DNA from: Deltaproteobacteria bacterium
GTDB lineage: Bacteria; Myxococcota_A; UBA9160; SMWR01
DNA length: 32,634 bases
Assembly: GCA_019313605.1 (NCBI GenBank)
Contig: JAFDAW010000015.1
Coordinates: forward strand, 1-32,634
Direction: 5' to 3'
In this document: piece by piece, positions 17,734-26,576 of the stretch
Layout of the letters: every line of letters begins with the position of its first letter
How positions within the stretch are numbered: the first letter of the stretch is position 1
The notes under the pieces: model-generated
What the model was told of the DNA's origin: nothing
What the model saw: only the letters and a program-made list of their open reading frames with translations
Databases searched by the model: none
Position numbers and translations under genes: made by a program

Positions 17734-19209
17734 ATGGCAGAAGGGCTCGGCCTGAAGCGAGAGATCGATCAGATCGCCAGAGACAAGGGGATCAATGCCG
17801 ACGAGATCATCGGCGCGCTGGAAGAGGCGATGAAGCAGGCCGCCCGGCGTGAACACGGTCAAGAGATCGAGATCGACGCCAAGTACAACGATGAGTTGGG
17901 AGAGGTCGAACTCTTCGAGTTCCGCGAAGTCGTCGAAACCGTGACCGACGAACACATGCAGATCGATCTCGCCGCTGCTCGCGAATTCGACCCCCAGGCC
18001 GAGGTCGGTGACGAGATCGGCGTCAAGATGGATACGACCGGCTTCGGGCGGATTCTCGCGCAGACCGCGAAGCAGGTGATCATTCAGCGCATTCGGGAAG
18101 CCGAGCGCGAGAACGTCTACGAGGAATACAAGGATCGCAAGGGCGAGGTCGTCAACGGGATCGTCCGTCGGTTCGAAAAGGGCTCGATCATCGTCGACCT
18201 GGGCCGAACCGAAGCGGTGTTGCCCCTCAAGGAGCAGGTGCCGCGCGAGAACTACCGGCCCAATGACCGGCTGCGCGCCTATGTGATCGATGTCAACAAG
18301 GCGGCGAAGGGATCGCAGATCATCCTGTCCCGAACCTGCATCGAGATGCTGACGAAACTCTTCGAGCAGGAAGTCCCAGAGATGTACGAGGGGATCGTCC
18401 AGATCGAGTCCTCTGCCCGAGAGCCCGGCGGTCGCTCGAAGATCGCCGTCGTATCCCGGGACAGCGACGTCGATCCCGTCGGCGCCTGCGTGGGGATGAA
18501 GGGCAGTCGCGTTCAGTCCGTGGTCCAGGAACTTCGCGGCGAGCGGATCGACATCGTTCCGTGGAGCCCCGACCCGGCGCGTTACGTCTGTTCGGCGCTT
18601 TCGCCCGCCCAGGTTTCGAAGGTGATCATCGACGATGCGGAACGCTCGATGGATGTGATCGTTCCGGATGATCAGCTCTCGCTCGCGATTGGCCGGAAGG
18701 GCCAGAACGTGCGTCTCGCGGTTCAGCTCACCGGTTGGCGGATCGACATCAAGAGCGAATCGAAGATGCGAGAACTCGCGCAGTGGTTGTCCGAGGCGGT
18801 ATCGGTCGTCGAGGGTTGTGGCGATCCCGAGGCGGAGTTGTTGCTCCAGCAGGGGATCACCTCCCTCGAAGACCTCAGCAGCTGCGATCCGGAACTGCTG
18901 ACGTCGCTGCCGGGGATCGATGAGGCGGGCGGCGTCGCGATTCGGGAGCGCGCCGCGGAACTAGCGGTGCGCAAAATCGAAGAAGAGGTCGCGCGCGTGG
19001 AAGAAGAGCGCTTGGAGGCAATCCGGGCGGCCGAAGAGGCCGCTGCTGCTGCGGCGGCCGCAGCTGAGGAAGCCGCGGCCAACGAGGGTGCTGAAGCCGA
19101 GGGCGCGGAGACGGAGAGCGCCGACGGTGCGGAATCGGCCGACGCGGATGTTGCGTCAGAGTCTGCCGCCGCAGAGGAAGTCGACGCGACAGTGAGTTCG
19201 ACCACCTGA
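17734..19209 (+). CDS. nusA: Transcription termination/antitermination factor NusA
   Basis: NusA binds RNA polymerase and nascent RNA, controlling pausing, termination and antitermination. Domains in order are: the N-terminal polymerase-binding domain (1-125); an S1 domain from about 129 (GEVVNGIVRRFEKGSIIVDLG); KH1 with SREPGGRSKIAV-like SSAREPGGRSKIAVVS and VGACVGMKGSRVQSV; and KH2 with PDDQLSLAIGRKGQNVRLA. One helix-hairpin-helix repeat follows (LLLQQGITSLEDLSSCDPELLTSLPG). The final 80 or so residues are an unusual low-complexity tail rich in Ala, Glu and Ser, starting as a charged helix (RKIEEEVARVEEERLEAI) and then becoming poly-Ala/Glu. The core is standard; the tail replaces the second acidic repeat found in E. 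coli NusA. The gene is followed by infB. Confidence 0.97.
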   Translation: MAEGLGLKREIDQIARDKGINADEIIGALEEAMKQAARREHGQEIEIDAKYNDELGEVELFEFREVVETVTDEHMQIDLAAAREFDPQAEVGDEIGVKMDTTGFGRILAQTAKQVIIQRIREAERENVYEEYKDRKGEVVNGIVRRFEKGSIIVDLGRTEAVLPLKEQVPRENYRPNDRLRAYVIDVNKAAKGSQIILSRTCIEMLTKLFEQEVPEMYEGIVQIESSAREPGGRSKIAVVSRDSDVDPVGACVGMKGSRVQSVVQELRGERIDIVPWSPDPARYVCSALSPAQVSKVIIDDAERSMDVIVPDDQLSLAIGRKGQNVRLAVQLTGWRIDIKSESKMRELAQWLSEAVSVVEGCGDPEAELLLQQGITSLEDLSSCDPELLTSLPGIDEAGGVAIRERAAELAVRKIEEEVARVEEERLEAIRAAEEAAAAAAAAAEEAAANEGAEAEGAETESADGAESADADVASESAAAEEVDATVSSTT

Positions 19210-19269
19210 GATTAGATGAGCGGATCCGCTTCGGCCGACAGGGTCGTCGAAGGATCCGGTAAGGAACGG

Positions 19270-21705
19270 ATGGCGAAGATCAGGGCGTACAAATTGGCTG
19301 AGGAACTGGGGCTCGAGAAGTCCGAGTTCGTCGAAAAAGCCGAATCTTTCGGCGTTGCGCTCAAGAGCGCAATGGCGACGGTCAGCGAAGAGGAGGCAGA
19401 TCTCCTTCGCAAGAAGCTCGGCACCCAGAAGCCCAAGAGACTCGTCACAGAGTCTCGGGTCGAGGCGAAGGGGGGTGCGATCATCCGGCGCCGCAAGCGC
19501 GCCGAACCGGAACCGCCGCCCGAGCCGGAGCCCGAGGAGGTGGCGCCGCCCGTCGTGGAACCCGAGCCGGCGGTCGCCGAGGACGCACCTGCTGAGCCCG
19601 CTGTCGATGAGCAGCCCGCAGAGCCCGCGACCGATTTGCCGACTCCCGAGCCGATCGCGGCCGAAGCCAGTCCCGTAGCCCGCGCAGCGGCTGCCGCTAC
19701 ACCGAGCCCGGTGGCGCGGGAGAAAGAGCGCCCGCCGGCCGAGGCGCCGGACGCGAAGACCGCTAAGCAGCGAAAGCTCGTGCGCGAGGTGGTCAACCTC
19801 AAGGAGCAGGAACAACTCGCCCGTCAGGCCGTCGGACATACGCGGGTGCGGCGACAGATTCAAATCGACCCGCGGACCGCGTCTTCTCCTCGCCGCAAGC
19901 GGCGCGACGCGTTGGCGCCCAAGAAGCCTGCGAATGCGGCGCCCAAGGAATCCACCCGGGTCGTTCGCATCGAGAAGAGCGTGTCGGTGGGTGAGCTGGC
20001 GCGGGGGCTGGGCGTCAAGGCTCCCGAAGTCCAGCGGAAGCTCATGGCCCTCGGAACGATGGTCTCGATCAACCAGGAGATCGATCTCGAAACCGCAAAG
20101 GCTGTCTCCGCCGAATTCAATTACGAAGTCGAAGATGTGGGCTTCCGCGAGGAGCAGTATCTCGAGGACTCGTCGGAAGCCGCGGGCAGTACGCAGGCGC
20201 GCCCCCCGGTGGTCACGGTGATGGGCCACGTCGATCACGGCAAGACCACGCTACTCGACGCACTGCGCGAGACGAATGTCGTCGATGGGGAGGCCGGCGG
20301 GATCACCCAGCACATCGGTGCGTATCAGGTCGAAATAGGGAAAAAGAAGCTCACCTTTATCGACACGCCGGGCCACGCGGCCTTTACCGATATGCGCGCG
20401 CGCGGTGCTCAGGTCACGGATATCGTGATCATCGTGATCGCCGCTACCGAAGGGATCATGCCCCAAACCGTCGAGGCGATTGAGCACTCGAAAGCGGCGG
20501 GCGTGTCGATCGTCGTTGCTGTCAACAAGTGCGATCTGCCGGGCGCTAATCCGCAAGCGGCGCGTCAGCGTTTGATGGAGCACGGCCTCGTTCCCGAAGA
20601 ATTTGGCGGCGACACCATTTGTGTCGACGTTTCTGCAAAGCAGAAGACGGGCCTCGATAAGCTGCTGGAGATGGTGAACCTGCAGGCCGAAGTCCTCGAA
20701 CTCGAAGCGGACGCGAAGCGGCGCGCGGTGGGCATCGTGCTGGAATCGCAGCTCGACACGGGACGCGGTCCCGTCGCGACCGTTCTCGTCCAGCAGGGAA
20801 CACTGAAGGCCGGCGAGAGCTTCGTGGTTGGCACCTGTACGGGCCGGGTGCGGGCGCTCGAAGACGAACACGGAAAACGGATCAAGTCGGCCGGGCCGTC
20901 AACGCCCGTTCGAGTGATCGGTCTGTCGGGTGTGCCCGAGGCGGGTCAGCCCCTCAACGTCGTCGAGAGCGAGCGGGCCGCCAAGGAGATCATCGAGAAC
21001 CGGATCAACGACCAGCGCCGGCGCCCCGATGCTCCGAAGCCGAGCTTCACGCTCGACGAATTTTTCGAGCGGATGGAGGGGGGTGGCATCAAAGAACTCC
21101 CCGTCGTCATCAAGGGCGACGTCCACGGTTCGGTGGAGGCGTTGCGAGACGCACTGCTCAAGCTGTCTACGGATTCCGTCAAGGTCAATGTGATACTTTC
21201 CGGTGTCGGAGCGATCACGAAGGACGACGTGATGCTCTCCAAGGCGAGCAGCGCGATCATTATCGGCTTCCATGTGCGCCCCGACCCCCCCGGGCGAAAA
21301 GCCGCGGAAGAACACGGCGTCGACATTCGGGTCTACAAGGTCATCTACGAGATCATCGACGAAGTGAAGCAAGCCATGGCCGGGCTGCTTCCTCCCACTG
21401 TTACCGAGAAGTTGGGCGGGCGCGCCGAGGTCCGCGAACTCTTCACCGTGCCGAAGGTCGGGAAGATCGCCGGATCCATGGTCGCGGACGGTGCGATCCG
21501 GCGCGGTGCCACCTGTCGCCTGATTCGCGACGGTGTTCAGATCTACGAAGGGAAGATCGGTTCCCTCCGGCGCTTCAAGGATGACGCACGCGAGGTCAAC
21601 TCGGGCTTCGAATGTGGCATCGGGATCGAAGGTTACAACGACATCAAGGTCGGTGACGTGATCGAAACATTCACCCTCGAGGAGAAGCCCGCGACGCTCG
21701 AATGA
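19270..21705 (+). CDS. infB: Translation initiation factor IF-2
   Basis: IF-2 is the GTPase that places initiator fMet-tRNA on the 30S subunit and promotes subunit joining. I choose the ATG at 19270 because it has AAGGA just upstream and opens with the canonical IF2_N motif, [20 protein letters not shown]. The track start at 19216 would add 18 residues without a ribosome site. A Pro/Glu/Ala-rich linker (about residues 80-190) leads to a second IF2_N-like motif ([23 protein letters not shown]). The GTPase domain begins near residue 319 with G1 GHVDHGKT, then G3 DTPGHAAF, G4 NKCD and G5 SAKQKTG. Domains II to IV complete the 811-residue protein. The stop overlaps the DUF503 start (ATGA). Confidence 0.97.
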   Translation: MAKIRAYKLAEELGLEKSEFVEKAESFGVALKSAMATVSEEEADLLRKKLGTQKPKRLVTESRVEAKGGAIIRRRKRAEPEPPPEPEPEEVAPPVVEPEPAVAEDAPAEPAVDEQPAEPATDLPTPEPIAAEASPVARAAAAATPSPVAREKERPPAEAPDAKTAKQRKLVREVVNLKEQEQLARQAVGHTRVRRQIQIDPRTASSPRRKRRDALAPKKPANAAPKESTRVVRIEKSVSVGELARGLGVKAPEVQRKLMALGTMVSINQEIDLETAKAVSAEFNYEVEDVGFREEQYLEDSSEAAGSTQARPPVVTVMGHVDHGKTTLLDALRETNVVDGEAGGITQHIGAYQVEIGKKKLTFIDTPGHAAFTDMRARGAQVTDIVIIVIAATEGIMPQTVEAIEHSKAAGVSIVVAVNKCDLPGANPQAARQRLMEHGLVPEEFGGDTICVDVSAKQKTGLDKLLEMVNLQAEVLELEADAKRRAVGIVLESQLDTGRGPVATVLVQQGTLKAGESFVVGTCTGRVRALEDEHGKRIKSAGPSTPVRVIGLSGVPEAGQPLNVVESERAAKEIIENRINDQRRRPDAPKPSFTLDEFFERMEGGGIKELPVVIKGDVHGSVEALRDALLKLSTDSVKVNVILSGVGAITKDDVMLSKASSAIIIGFHVRPDPPGRKAAEEHGVDIRVYKVIYEIIDEVKQAMAGLLPPTVTEKLGGRAEVRELFTVPKVGKIAGSMVADGAIRRGATCRLIRDGVQIYEGKIGSLRRFKDDAREVNSGFECGIGIEGYNDIKVGDVIETFTLEEKPATLE

Positions 21706-22043
21706 TCGTCGGGGCTGCCATCGTCGAGATCCGGATCCACGGATCGCATTCGTTGAAGCAAAGGCGGGGTGTGGTGCGCTCGATCGCTCAGCGCGCTCGC
21801 AATCGTTACAACCTCTCGATCGCGGAAGTCGGCGGCCAGGAGACCTGGCAGCGCGCTGAAATCGGAATCTGCGGTGCCGGTTCGGATCGGCAGTACGTCC
21901 GATCGCAGATCGAAAGCGCGGTCGCGTTCATCGAGGGGCTGCACCTCGCAGAGATTGTCGCGGTGGACATCGAGATGTTGGATCTCCCCTACGAGAGCGC
22001 CCCCTGGACCGACGAAGACGAATCGGTCGAGACTGAGGAATGA
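21702..22043 (+). CDS. DUF503 family protein (YlxP-like)
   Basis: This 113-residue protein matches the DUF503 pattern: [28 protein letters not shown] at the N-terminus, then RYNLSIAEVGGQETWQRAEIGICGAG. An acidic C-terminal tail follows. Members are small alpha/beta proteins encoded between infB and rbfA in many bacteria (YlxP in Bacillus). Position suggests a role in ribosome assembly or translation, but I know of no established molecular function. The start codon overlaps the infB stop by four bases, and rbfA begins three bases after its stop, so it is clearly part of the operon. Confidence 0.9.
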   Translation: MIVGAAIVEIRIHGSHSLKQRRGVVRSIAQRARNRYNLSIAEVGGQETWQRAEIGICGAGSDRQYVRSQIESAVAFIEGLHLAEIVAVDIEMLDLPYESAPWTDEDESVETEE

Positions 22044-22046
22044 ACG

Positions 22047-22403
22047 GTGTCACGTCGAACCGAGAGAATTGCGGAGCAGCTCCGCTCGGAGATCGCCCGG
22101 GTCTTGCGCGAAGACGCGACCGATCCCCGCACCCGGCTCGTCACGCTGACCCGCGTGGACGTCGCTCCGGATTTGAGCAACGCGCTGGTCTTCTGGAGCG
22201 CACTCGACATTCGAGACGCAGATTCCGTCGAGAATACGCAGGATGCGCTCGAAAGCGCCGCATCCTTCGTGCGTCGGCACCTGGCCCATTCGTTGCCTCT
22301 CCGACGCGTGCCCGCGCTGCATTTTCGCTACGACCCGTCGCTGGTTCTCGGAGATCAAACGCTTTCACTGTTGAGATCACTGGCCGATGACGAAGAAGAG
22401 TAG
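22047..22403 (+). CDS. rbfA: Ribosome-binding factor A
   Basis: RbfA is a small KH-like protein that binds the immature 30S subunit and helps 16S rRNA 5' end maturation. The 118-residue sequence shows the family order: SRRTERIAEQLRSEIARVLRE, DPRTRLVTLTRVDVAPDLSNALVFWSAL, LESAASFVRRHLAHSLPLRRVPALHFRYDPSL. It starts at a GTG three bases after the DUF503 stop. It overlaps the start of truB by 17 bases in another frame, suggesting coupled translation. Nothing is missing; the C-terminus is a short acidic tail (DDEEE). Confidence 0.95.
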   Translation: MSRRTERIAEQLRSEIARVLREDATDPRTRLVTLTRVDVAPDLSNALVFWSALDIRDADSVENTQDALESAASFVRRHLAHSLPLRRVPALHFRYDPSLVLGDQTLSLLRSLADDEEE

Positions 22404-23319
22404 ACGCGCGCTCGAAAAGCCCGGTCCCGCGGGCTTTCTGCTCGTCGATAAGCCGTCTGGCTGGACGTCGCACGACGTGGTCGATGCCGCCCGGCGCTGG
22501 CTCGGAACCCGGCGTGTCGGACACCTGGGAACACTCGATCCGCTAGCCACCGGTGCTTTGCCACTCGCGATTCGGGCGGCGACGAAGCTCGTCCCGTACA
22601 TGACGGACAACCGCAAATCCTACGTTGGTTCGATCGAACTCGGGGTCGAGACCGATACTCTGGACGCAGAGGGTCAGGTGCTTCGCAGGCATGAGGGGGC
22701 GCTTCCCGAAGAAGACGCGATCGAGCGCGCGCTGGTCAGCTTCCACGGAGAAATCGAGCAGGTGCCGCCGATGTACAGCGCGGTCAAGCAATCGGGAGTG
22801 CCGCTGCACAAACTCGCGCGTGCGGGAAAGCAAGTCGAGCGCACCCCCAAGAAGGTGCGCATCGATCGGGTCGAGTTGATTTCCTACCGGGCGCCGATCG
22901 CGGAGGTGGAGGTCGACTGTTCGCCGGGTACCTACGTGCGGACCCTGGCCGATGATCTCGGCAGGCAGCTGGGCTGTGGTGCTCATCTGCAGAATCTCCG
23001 CCGGCTCCGCAGCGGGCCGTTTGTGATCGACGCGGCGATGACTCCGGATCAGCTGGCCGACGCAGCCGAGGCTGGCAAGATCGAGCAGTACCTGATCCCC
23101 GCAGTCGATGCCCTGGGCCTCGAGGTCGTCCAGCTGGGGCCGGAGGAAAGCCGTCGGGTCAAGCACGGATGCGAGGTGGGTGCCCCCGCGCGGCTGGTCG
23201 CCGGGGCGCGTGTCGCGGCGCTAGAGCCCAGCGGAGAGCTCCTCGCGGTGATGGAGGTGCTGCCCGGTCGCCGCCTCAAGCCCCTCCGGGTTCTCCAGTC
23301 GGTTGCCCCGCCAGATTGA
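22387..23319 (+). CDS. truB: tRNA pseudouridine(55) synthase TruB
   Basis: TruB converts U55 in the T-loop of almost all tRNAs to pseudouridine. The 310-residue protein has the family's motif I ([16 protein letters not shown]) and the catalytic aspartate in [46 protein letters not shown] and [12 protein letters not shown] follow. The C-terminal 70 residues ([12 protein letters not shown]..., then [16 protein letters not shown]) look like the PUA-type RNA-binding domain. The start at ATG 22387 lies inside the end of rbfA. The gene is followed after about 80 bases by rpsO, as in many bacterial operons. Confidence 0.97.
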   Translation: MTKKSRRALEKPGPAGFLLVDKPSGWTSHDVVDAARRWLGTRRVGHLGTLDPLATGALPLAIRAATKLVPYMTDNRKSYVGSIELGVETDTLDAEGQVLRRHEGALPEEDAIERALVSFHGEIEQVPPMYSAVKQSGVPLHKLARAGKQVERTPKKVRIDRVELISYRAPIAEVEVDCSPGTYVRTLADDLGRQLGCGAHLQNLRRLRSGPFVIDAAMTPDQLADAAEAGKIEQYLIPAVDALGLEVVQLGPEESRRVKHGCEVGAPARLVAGARVAALEPSGELLAVMEVLPGRRLKPLRVLQSVAPPD

Positions 23320-23401
23320 CCCTGTACACTACGGCGCCGAAGGCTCTTGGGCCGGTTCGGCTCAGTGGTTCATCTATACGATTTTTCAGGAGAGCAAACG
23401 G

Positions 23402-23668
23402 TTGATTTCCAAAGCGTTAAAGGCCAGCACGGTTACGGCCCATCAGGCCCACGGCACGGACACGGGCACGCCCGAGGTTCAGGTCGCGCTCCTCACGGAG
23501 CGGATCAACGGGCTCTCCGAGCACTTCAAGACACACAAAAAGGACCACCACTCACGCCGCGGATTGCTCAAACTGGTGAGCCAGCGCCGGCGAATGCTCG
23601 ATTACCTGAGGAGAAACGGCCCCGACCGCTACCAGGAGCTGATCAAGAGCCTGGGTCTGCGCCGCTAA
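23402..23668 (+). CDS. rpsO: Small subunit ribosomal protein uS15
   Basis: S15 binds the central domain of 16S rRNA early in 30S assembly. The track ORF starts at 23303 inside truB, but the S15 homology starts only at [13 protein letters not shown] at 23402, preceded by CAGGAG nine bases upstream, gives an 88-residue protein of exactly the family length. Conserved segments [44 protein letters not shown] and [12 protein letters not shown] are all present. A weak promoter-like pair, TTGCCC (23303) and TACACT (23325), lies in the end of truB. In other bacteria S15 represses its own translation through the mRNA leader; I cannot confirm that here. Confidence 0.95.
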   Translation: MISKALKASTVTAHQAHGTDTGTPEVQVALLTERINGLSEHFKTHKKDHHSRRGLLKLVSQRRRMLDYLRRNGPDRYQELIKSLGLRR

Positions 23669-23681
23669 ACTCCAGCCGCCC

Positions 23682-23768
23682 ACCGATGCGGTACGTTCAT
23701 CGGTACCAACCCAAACTGAGCGGCGCGCTGACGTGCGCTGCGTACGGAGTGCGGAAATCCGTCATACG
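23682..23768 (+). promoter_or_regulatory. Structured leader upstream of pnp
   Basis: The 229-base gap between rpsO and pnp holds two inverted repeats. ACCGATG-(9)-CATCGGT (23682-23704) is a perfect seven-pair stem. CGTACGGA with TCCGTCATACG (23741-23768) gives an eight-pair stem with a three-base bulge. Neither has a T run. In E. coli the pnp leader forms RNase III-cleaved stems used for PNPase autocontrol, so a similar role is plausible but unproven. Confidence 0.4.
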
Positions 23769-23897
23769 TGAAGCCCCACGGACTTTGCGCATCACAGATT
23801 CCGCATTCCATCGCATCTCACGTCTCATCCTCCTGCGCTGCTCTGCAAACCCCGGCTCAACAAACATGGATTGAGCCGAGACGGAGACGTGTAAAAA

Positions 23898-26084
23898 ATG
23901 GCAAATTATTGGTTCAAACCTGAGACGGTCACGATGGAACTCGGTGGCCGGACCCTGACGATCGAGACGGGACGTCTCGCCAAGCAAGCTGCTGGCGCGT
24001 GCCTGGTCACCTACGGCGAAACCGTCGTGTTGGTCACCGTGGTGCACGGCAAGCCCCGCCAGGGCATTGACTTCTTTCCGCTGACGGTCGACTTCGTCGA
24101 GAAGACTTCCGCGGCGGGCAAGATTCCCGGTGGCTTCTTCAAGCGCGAGGCGCGTTTGTCGGACCGCGAGGTGTTGGTCTGTCGATTCATCGACCGGGCC
24201 ATTCGACCGCTCTTCGCCGACGGTTACAACGACGACACGATGGTCATGGCGACCGTTTTGTCGGCGGACGGTCAGAACGCGCCGGACATCGCCGCATTCA
24301 TCGGCGCGTCGGCTGCTCTGACCATTTCGGAAATTCCCTTCCTCGGGCCGATCGCCGCGGTTCGCGTCGGTCGAGTCGATGGAGAGTTCGTCACCAACCC
24401 GACGACTGAGCAGATCGTAGAGTCCGACATGGATTTCGTGGTCGGCGGTAGTCGCGATGCGCTCGTGATGGTCGAAGGCGGCGCCGACGCGGCCAATGAG
24501 GATGATGTCCTCGGGGCACTGCAGTACGCCCACCGCGAAGTGATCCGGGTGATCGAAATTCAAAACGAGCTGCAACGCGTGATCGGCAAGCCGAAGATCG
24601 AGTCGCCGGCGGCGCGGGATCGCAGTGCGCTCGAGCAGGAGATCCGGACCAAGGTGGGCTCCCGCCTCGAAGCGGCCACGCAGATCAAGGACAAGAAGGA
24701 GCGCACCGACGCGATCAAGGAAGTCGAAAGAGAGGTTCGCGACGGCTACGCGAGCGCGTTTAGAAGCGAGAAGGTCGCCTTCGATAGCCTCGAGGCGGTC
24801 GATACGCGGCGCGATGCAGAGCGCCAACTCGGAGGTGACGTCAAGGAGATCCTTCACGATCTCCGAGCCGAGGCCGTCCGCAATCGAGTTCTCGAAACCG
24901 GAGAGCGAATCGACGGGCGGGGGACTTCGGATATCCGCCAGATCGCCTGTGAGCTGCGGGTCGTGCCGCGTCCGCACGGCGTGGCGCTGTTCACGCGCGG
25001 CGAGACCCAGGCGCTCGTGACCACGACTCTCGGTGGCCGTTTCGACGCACAGACGATCGATTCGCTCACCGAGCGCTATACGAAGCCCTTCTATCTCCAC
25101 TACAACTTTCCCGGCTACTCGACCGGCGAACCGCGCCCCAATCGGGGACCGGGCCGTCGAGAGGTGGGGCACGGCAATCTCGCGGAGCGCGCCATCAAAT
25201 CCGTTTTGCCGAGTGCGGAGGATTTCCCCTACACGATTCGGATCGTGTCGGAGACCCTCGAGTCGAACGGCTCTTCGTCGATGGCCGCGATCTGTGGCGG
25301 TACGCTTTCGTTGATGGATGCCGGCGTTCCGATCAAGGCACCCGTCGCGGGAATCGCGATGGGGCTGATCACGGACGGCAGTCGGGTGGCGATCCTTTCG
25401 GACATCCTCGGAGACGAGGATCACCTCGGCGACATGGACTTCAAGGTCGCGGGTACCGCCGAGGGGATCACGGCTCTGCAAATGGACATCAAGATCGAGA
25501 GCGTCGATTGGGATGTGATGAAGCGCGCGCTCGCGCAGGCGCGCGAGGGTCGTTTGCACATTCTCGATTGCATGGAGCAAGAGACTGCGGCCGAGCTTCC
25601 CTCCTTTGTTTCTCGCGACGAGCTCTCGCGCTACGCGCCGAGAGTCAGCACGATCACGGTCAAGCCCGACCGGATTCGCGACATCATCGGGCCAGGCGGC
25701 AAGGTGATCCGCGCCATCCAGGAGACCACGGGTACGAAGGTCGACATCGACGACAACGGTGTCGTGACGATCTTCTCGCCGGATGCGGATGCGCTCGAAC
25801 AAGCGCGTTCGATGGTCGAGGAGCTGACCCAGGAGGCGGAGCTCGATCGGGTCTATCTGGGCAAGGTCAAGCGCATCACGGATTTCGGTGCCTTCGTCGA
25901 GATCTTCCCCGGAACCGATGGCCTGATTCACATCAGCCACCTCGCTGATGGTCGGGTTGATAAGGTCACCGACGTGCTGGCCGAGGGCGACGAAGTCCTC
26001 GCGAAGTGCATCGACATCGATCCCACCGGACGGATTCGCCTTTCGCGCAAGGAGGCGTTGGCGGACGCGGCGGCAGAAGAGTAG
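23898..26084 (+). CDS. pnp: Polyribonucleotide nucleotidyltransferase (PNPase)
   Basis: PNPase degrades RNA 3' to 5' using phosphate and is a core enzyme of RNA turnover and of the degradosome. The 728-residue protein is full length. RNase PH domain 1 includes KTSAAGKIPGGFFKREARLSD-type signatures (AAGKIPGGFFKREARLSDRE) and RPLFADGYNDD. A helical linker follows. RNase PH domain 2 carries FYLHYNFPGYSTGE and the catalytic acidic motif DILGDEDHLGDMDFKVAGT. A KH domain lies at about 590-650 (IIGPGGKVIRAIQETTG) and an S1 domain at about 652-722 (GKVKRITDFGAFVEIFPGTDGLIHISHL, seen in parts). The ATG start is followed at once by the family-like NYWFKPETVTMELGGRTLTIETG. It follows rpsO, the common arrangement. 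Confidence 0.98.
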   Translation: MANYWFKPETVTMELGGRTLTIETGRLAKQAAGACLVTYGETVVLVTVVHGKPRQGIDFFPLTVDFVEKTSAAGKIPGGFFKREARLSDREVLVCRFIDRAIRPLFADGYNDDTMVMATVLSADGQNAPDIAAFIGASAALTISEIPFLGPIAAVRVGRVDGEFVTNPTTEQIVESDMDFVVGGSRDALVMVEGGADAANEDDVLGALQYAHREVIRVIEIQNELQRVIGKPKIESPAARDRSALEQEIRTKVGSRLEAATQIKDKKERTDAIKEVEREVRDGYASAFRSEKVAFDSLEAVDTRRDAERQLGGDVKEILHDLRAEAVRNRVLETGERIDGRGTSDIRQIACELRVVPRPHGVALFTRGETQALVTTTLGGRFDAQTIDSLTERYTKPFYLHYNFPGYSTGEPRPNRGPGRREVGHGNLAERAIKSVLPSAEDFPYTIRIVSETLESNGSSSMAAICGGTLSLMDAGVPIKAPVAGIAMGLITDGSRVAILSDILGDEDHLGDMDFKVAGTAEGITALQMDIKIESVDWDVMKRALAQAREGRLHILDCMEQETAAELPSFVSRDELSRYAPRVSTITVKPDRIRDIIGPGGKVIRAIQETTGTKVDIDDNGVVTIFSPDADALEQARSMVEELTQEAELDRVYLGKVKRITDFGAFVEIFPGTDGLIHISHLADGRVDKVTDVLAEGDEVLAKCIDIDPTGRIRLSRKEALADAAAEE

Positions 26085-26093
26085 GAGGCGCCA

Positions 26094-26576
26094 ATGGGCG
26101 CCGGTTCTACCCCGGTTCGAATCGAGATCGCGAGGTTGCCCGCCGCCGAGGGACTCCCCTTGCCGGCGCGCGCGACCTCGGGTTCCGCGGGATACGATCT
26201 GTGTGCGGCCATCCAACAGGATCTGGTGTTGGCGCCCGGCGACCGTGCGCTGATCCCGACCGGCTACCAGATCGCGATCCCACCGGGTTACGAGGGGCAG
26301 ATCCGGCCGCGCAGCGGCCTGGCGCTCTCGCACGGCATCCTGCTGCCGAACGCCCCGGGTACCATCGACTCGGACTATCGCGGTGAATTGCGGGTAATCT
26401 TGCTGAACGCGGGCGAGAAGTCCTACTCGGTGCGTCGGGGCGATCGGATCGCGCAGCTCGTGATCGCTCCCGTTACAGTGGCCGAATTTTCCGAGTGCGA
26501 CGAGCTCGAATCGACGGATCGCGGCGAGGGTGGCTTCGGTCATAGCGGCCGCGACGCGAACGGATCCGAATCGTGA
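26094..26576 (+). CDS. dut: dUTP diphosphatase (dUTPase)
   Basis: dUTPase hydrolyses dUTP to dUMP, keeping uracil out of DNA and supplying thymidylate synthesis. The 160-residue protein has all five motifs of the trimeric family in order: SAGYDLCA, RPRSGLAL, GTIDSDYRGELRV (with the catalytic Asp), RGDRIAQLVI, and the C-terminal P-loop-like RGEGGFGHSG. A perfect AGGAGG lies five bases before the ATG, one of the strongest ribosome sites in the window. It starts ten bases after the pnp stop, and its own stop overlaps cdsA by four bases. Confidence 0.97.
   Translation: MGAGSTPVRIEIARLPAAEGLPLPARATSGSAGYDLCAAIQQDLVLAPGDRALIPTGYQIAIPPGYEGQIRPRSGLALSHGILLPNAPGTIDSDYRGELRVILLNAGEKSYSVRRGDRIAQLVIAPVTVAEFSECDELESTDRGEGGFGHSGRDANGSES

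Noticed and set aside
17008-17955. 315-aa minus-strand ORF over rimP and nusA
   Set aside because: It is antisense to two well-recognised genes and has no domain.
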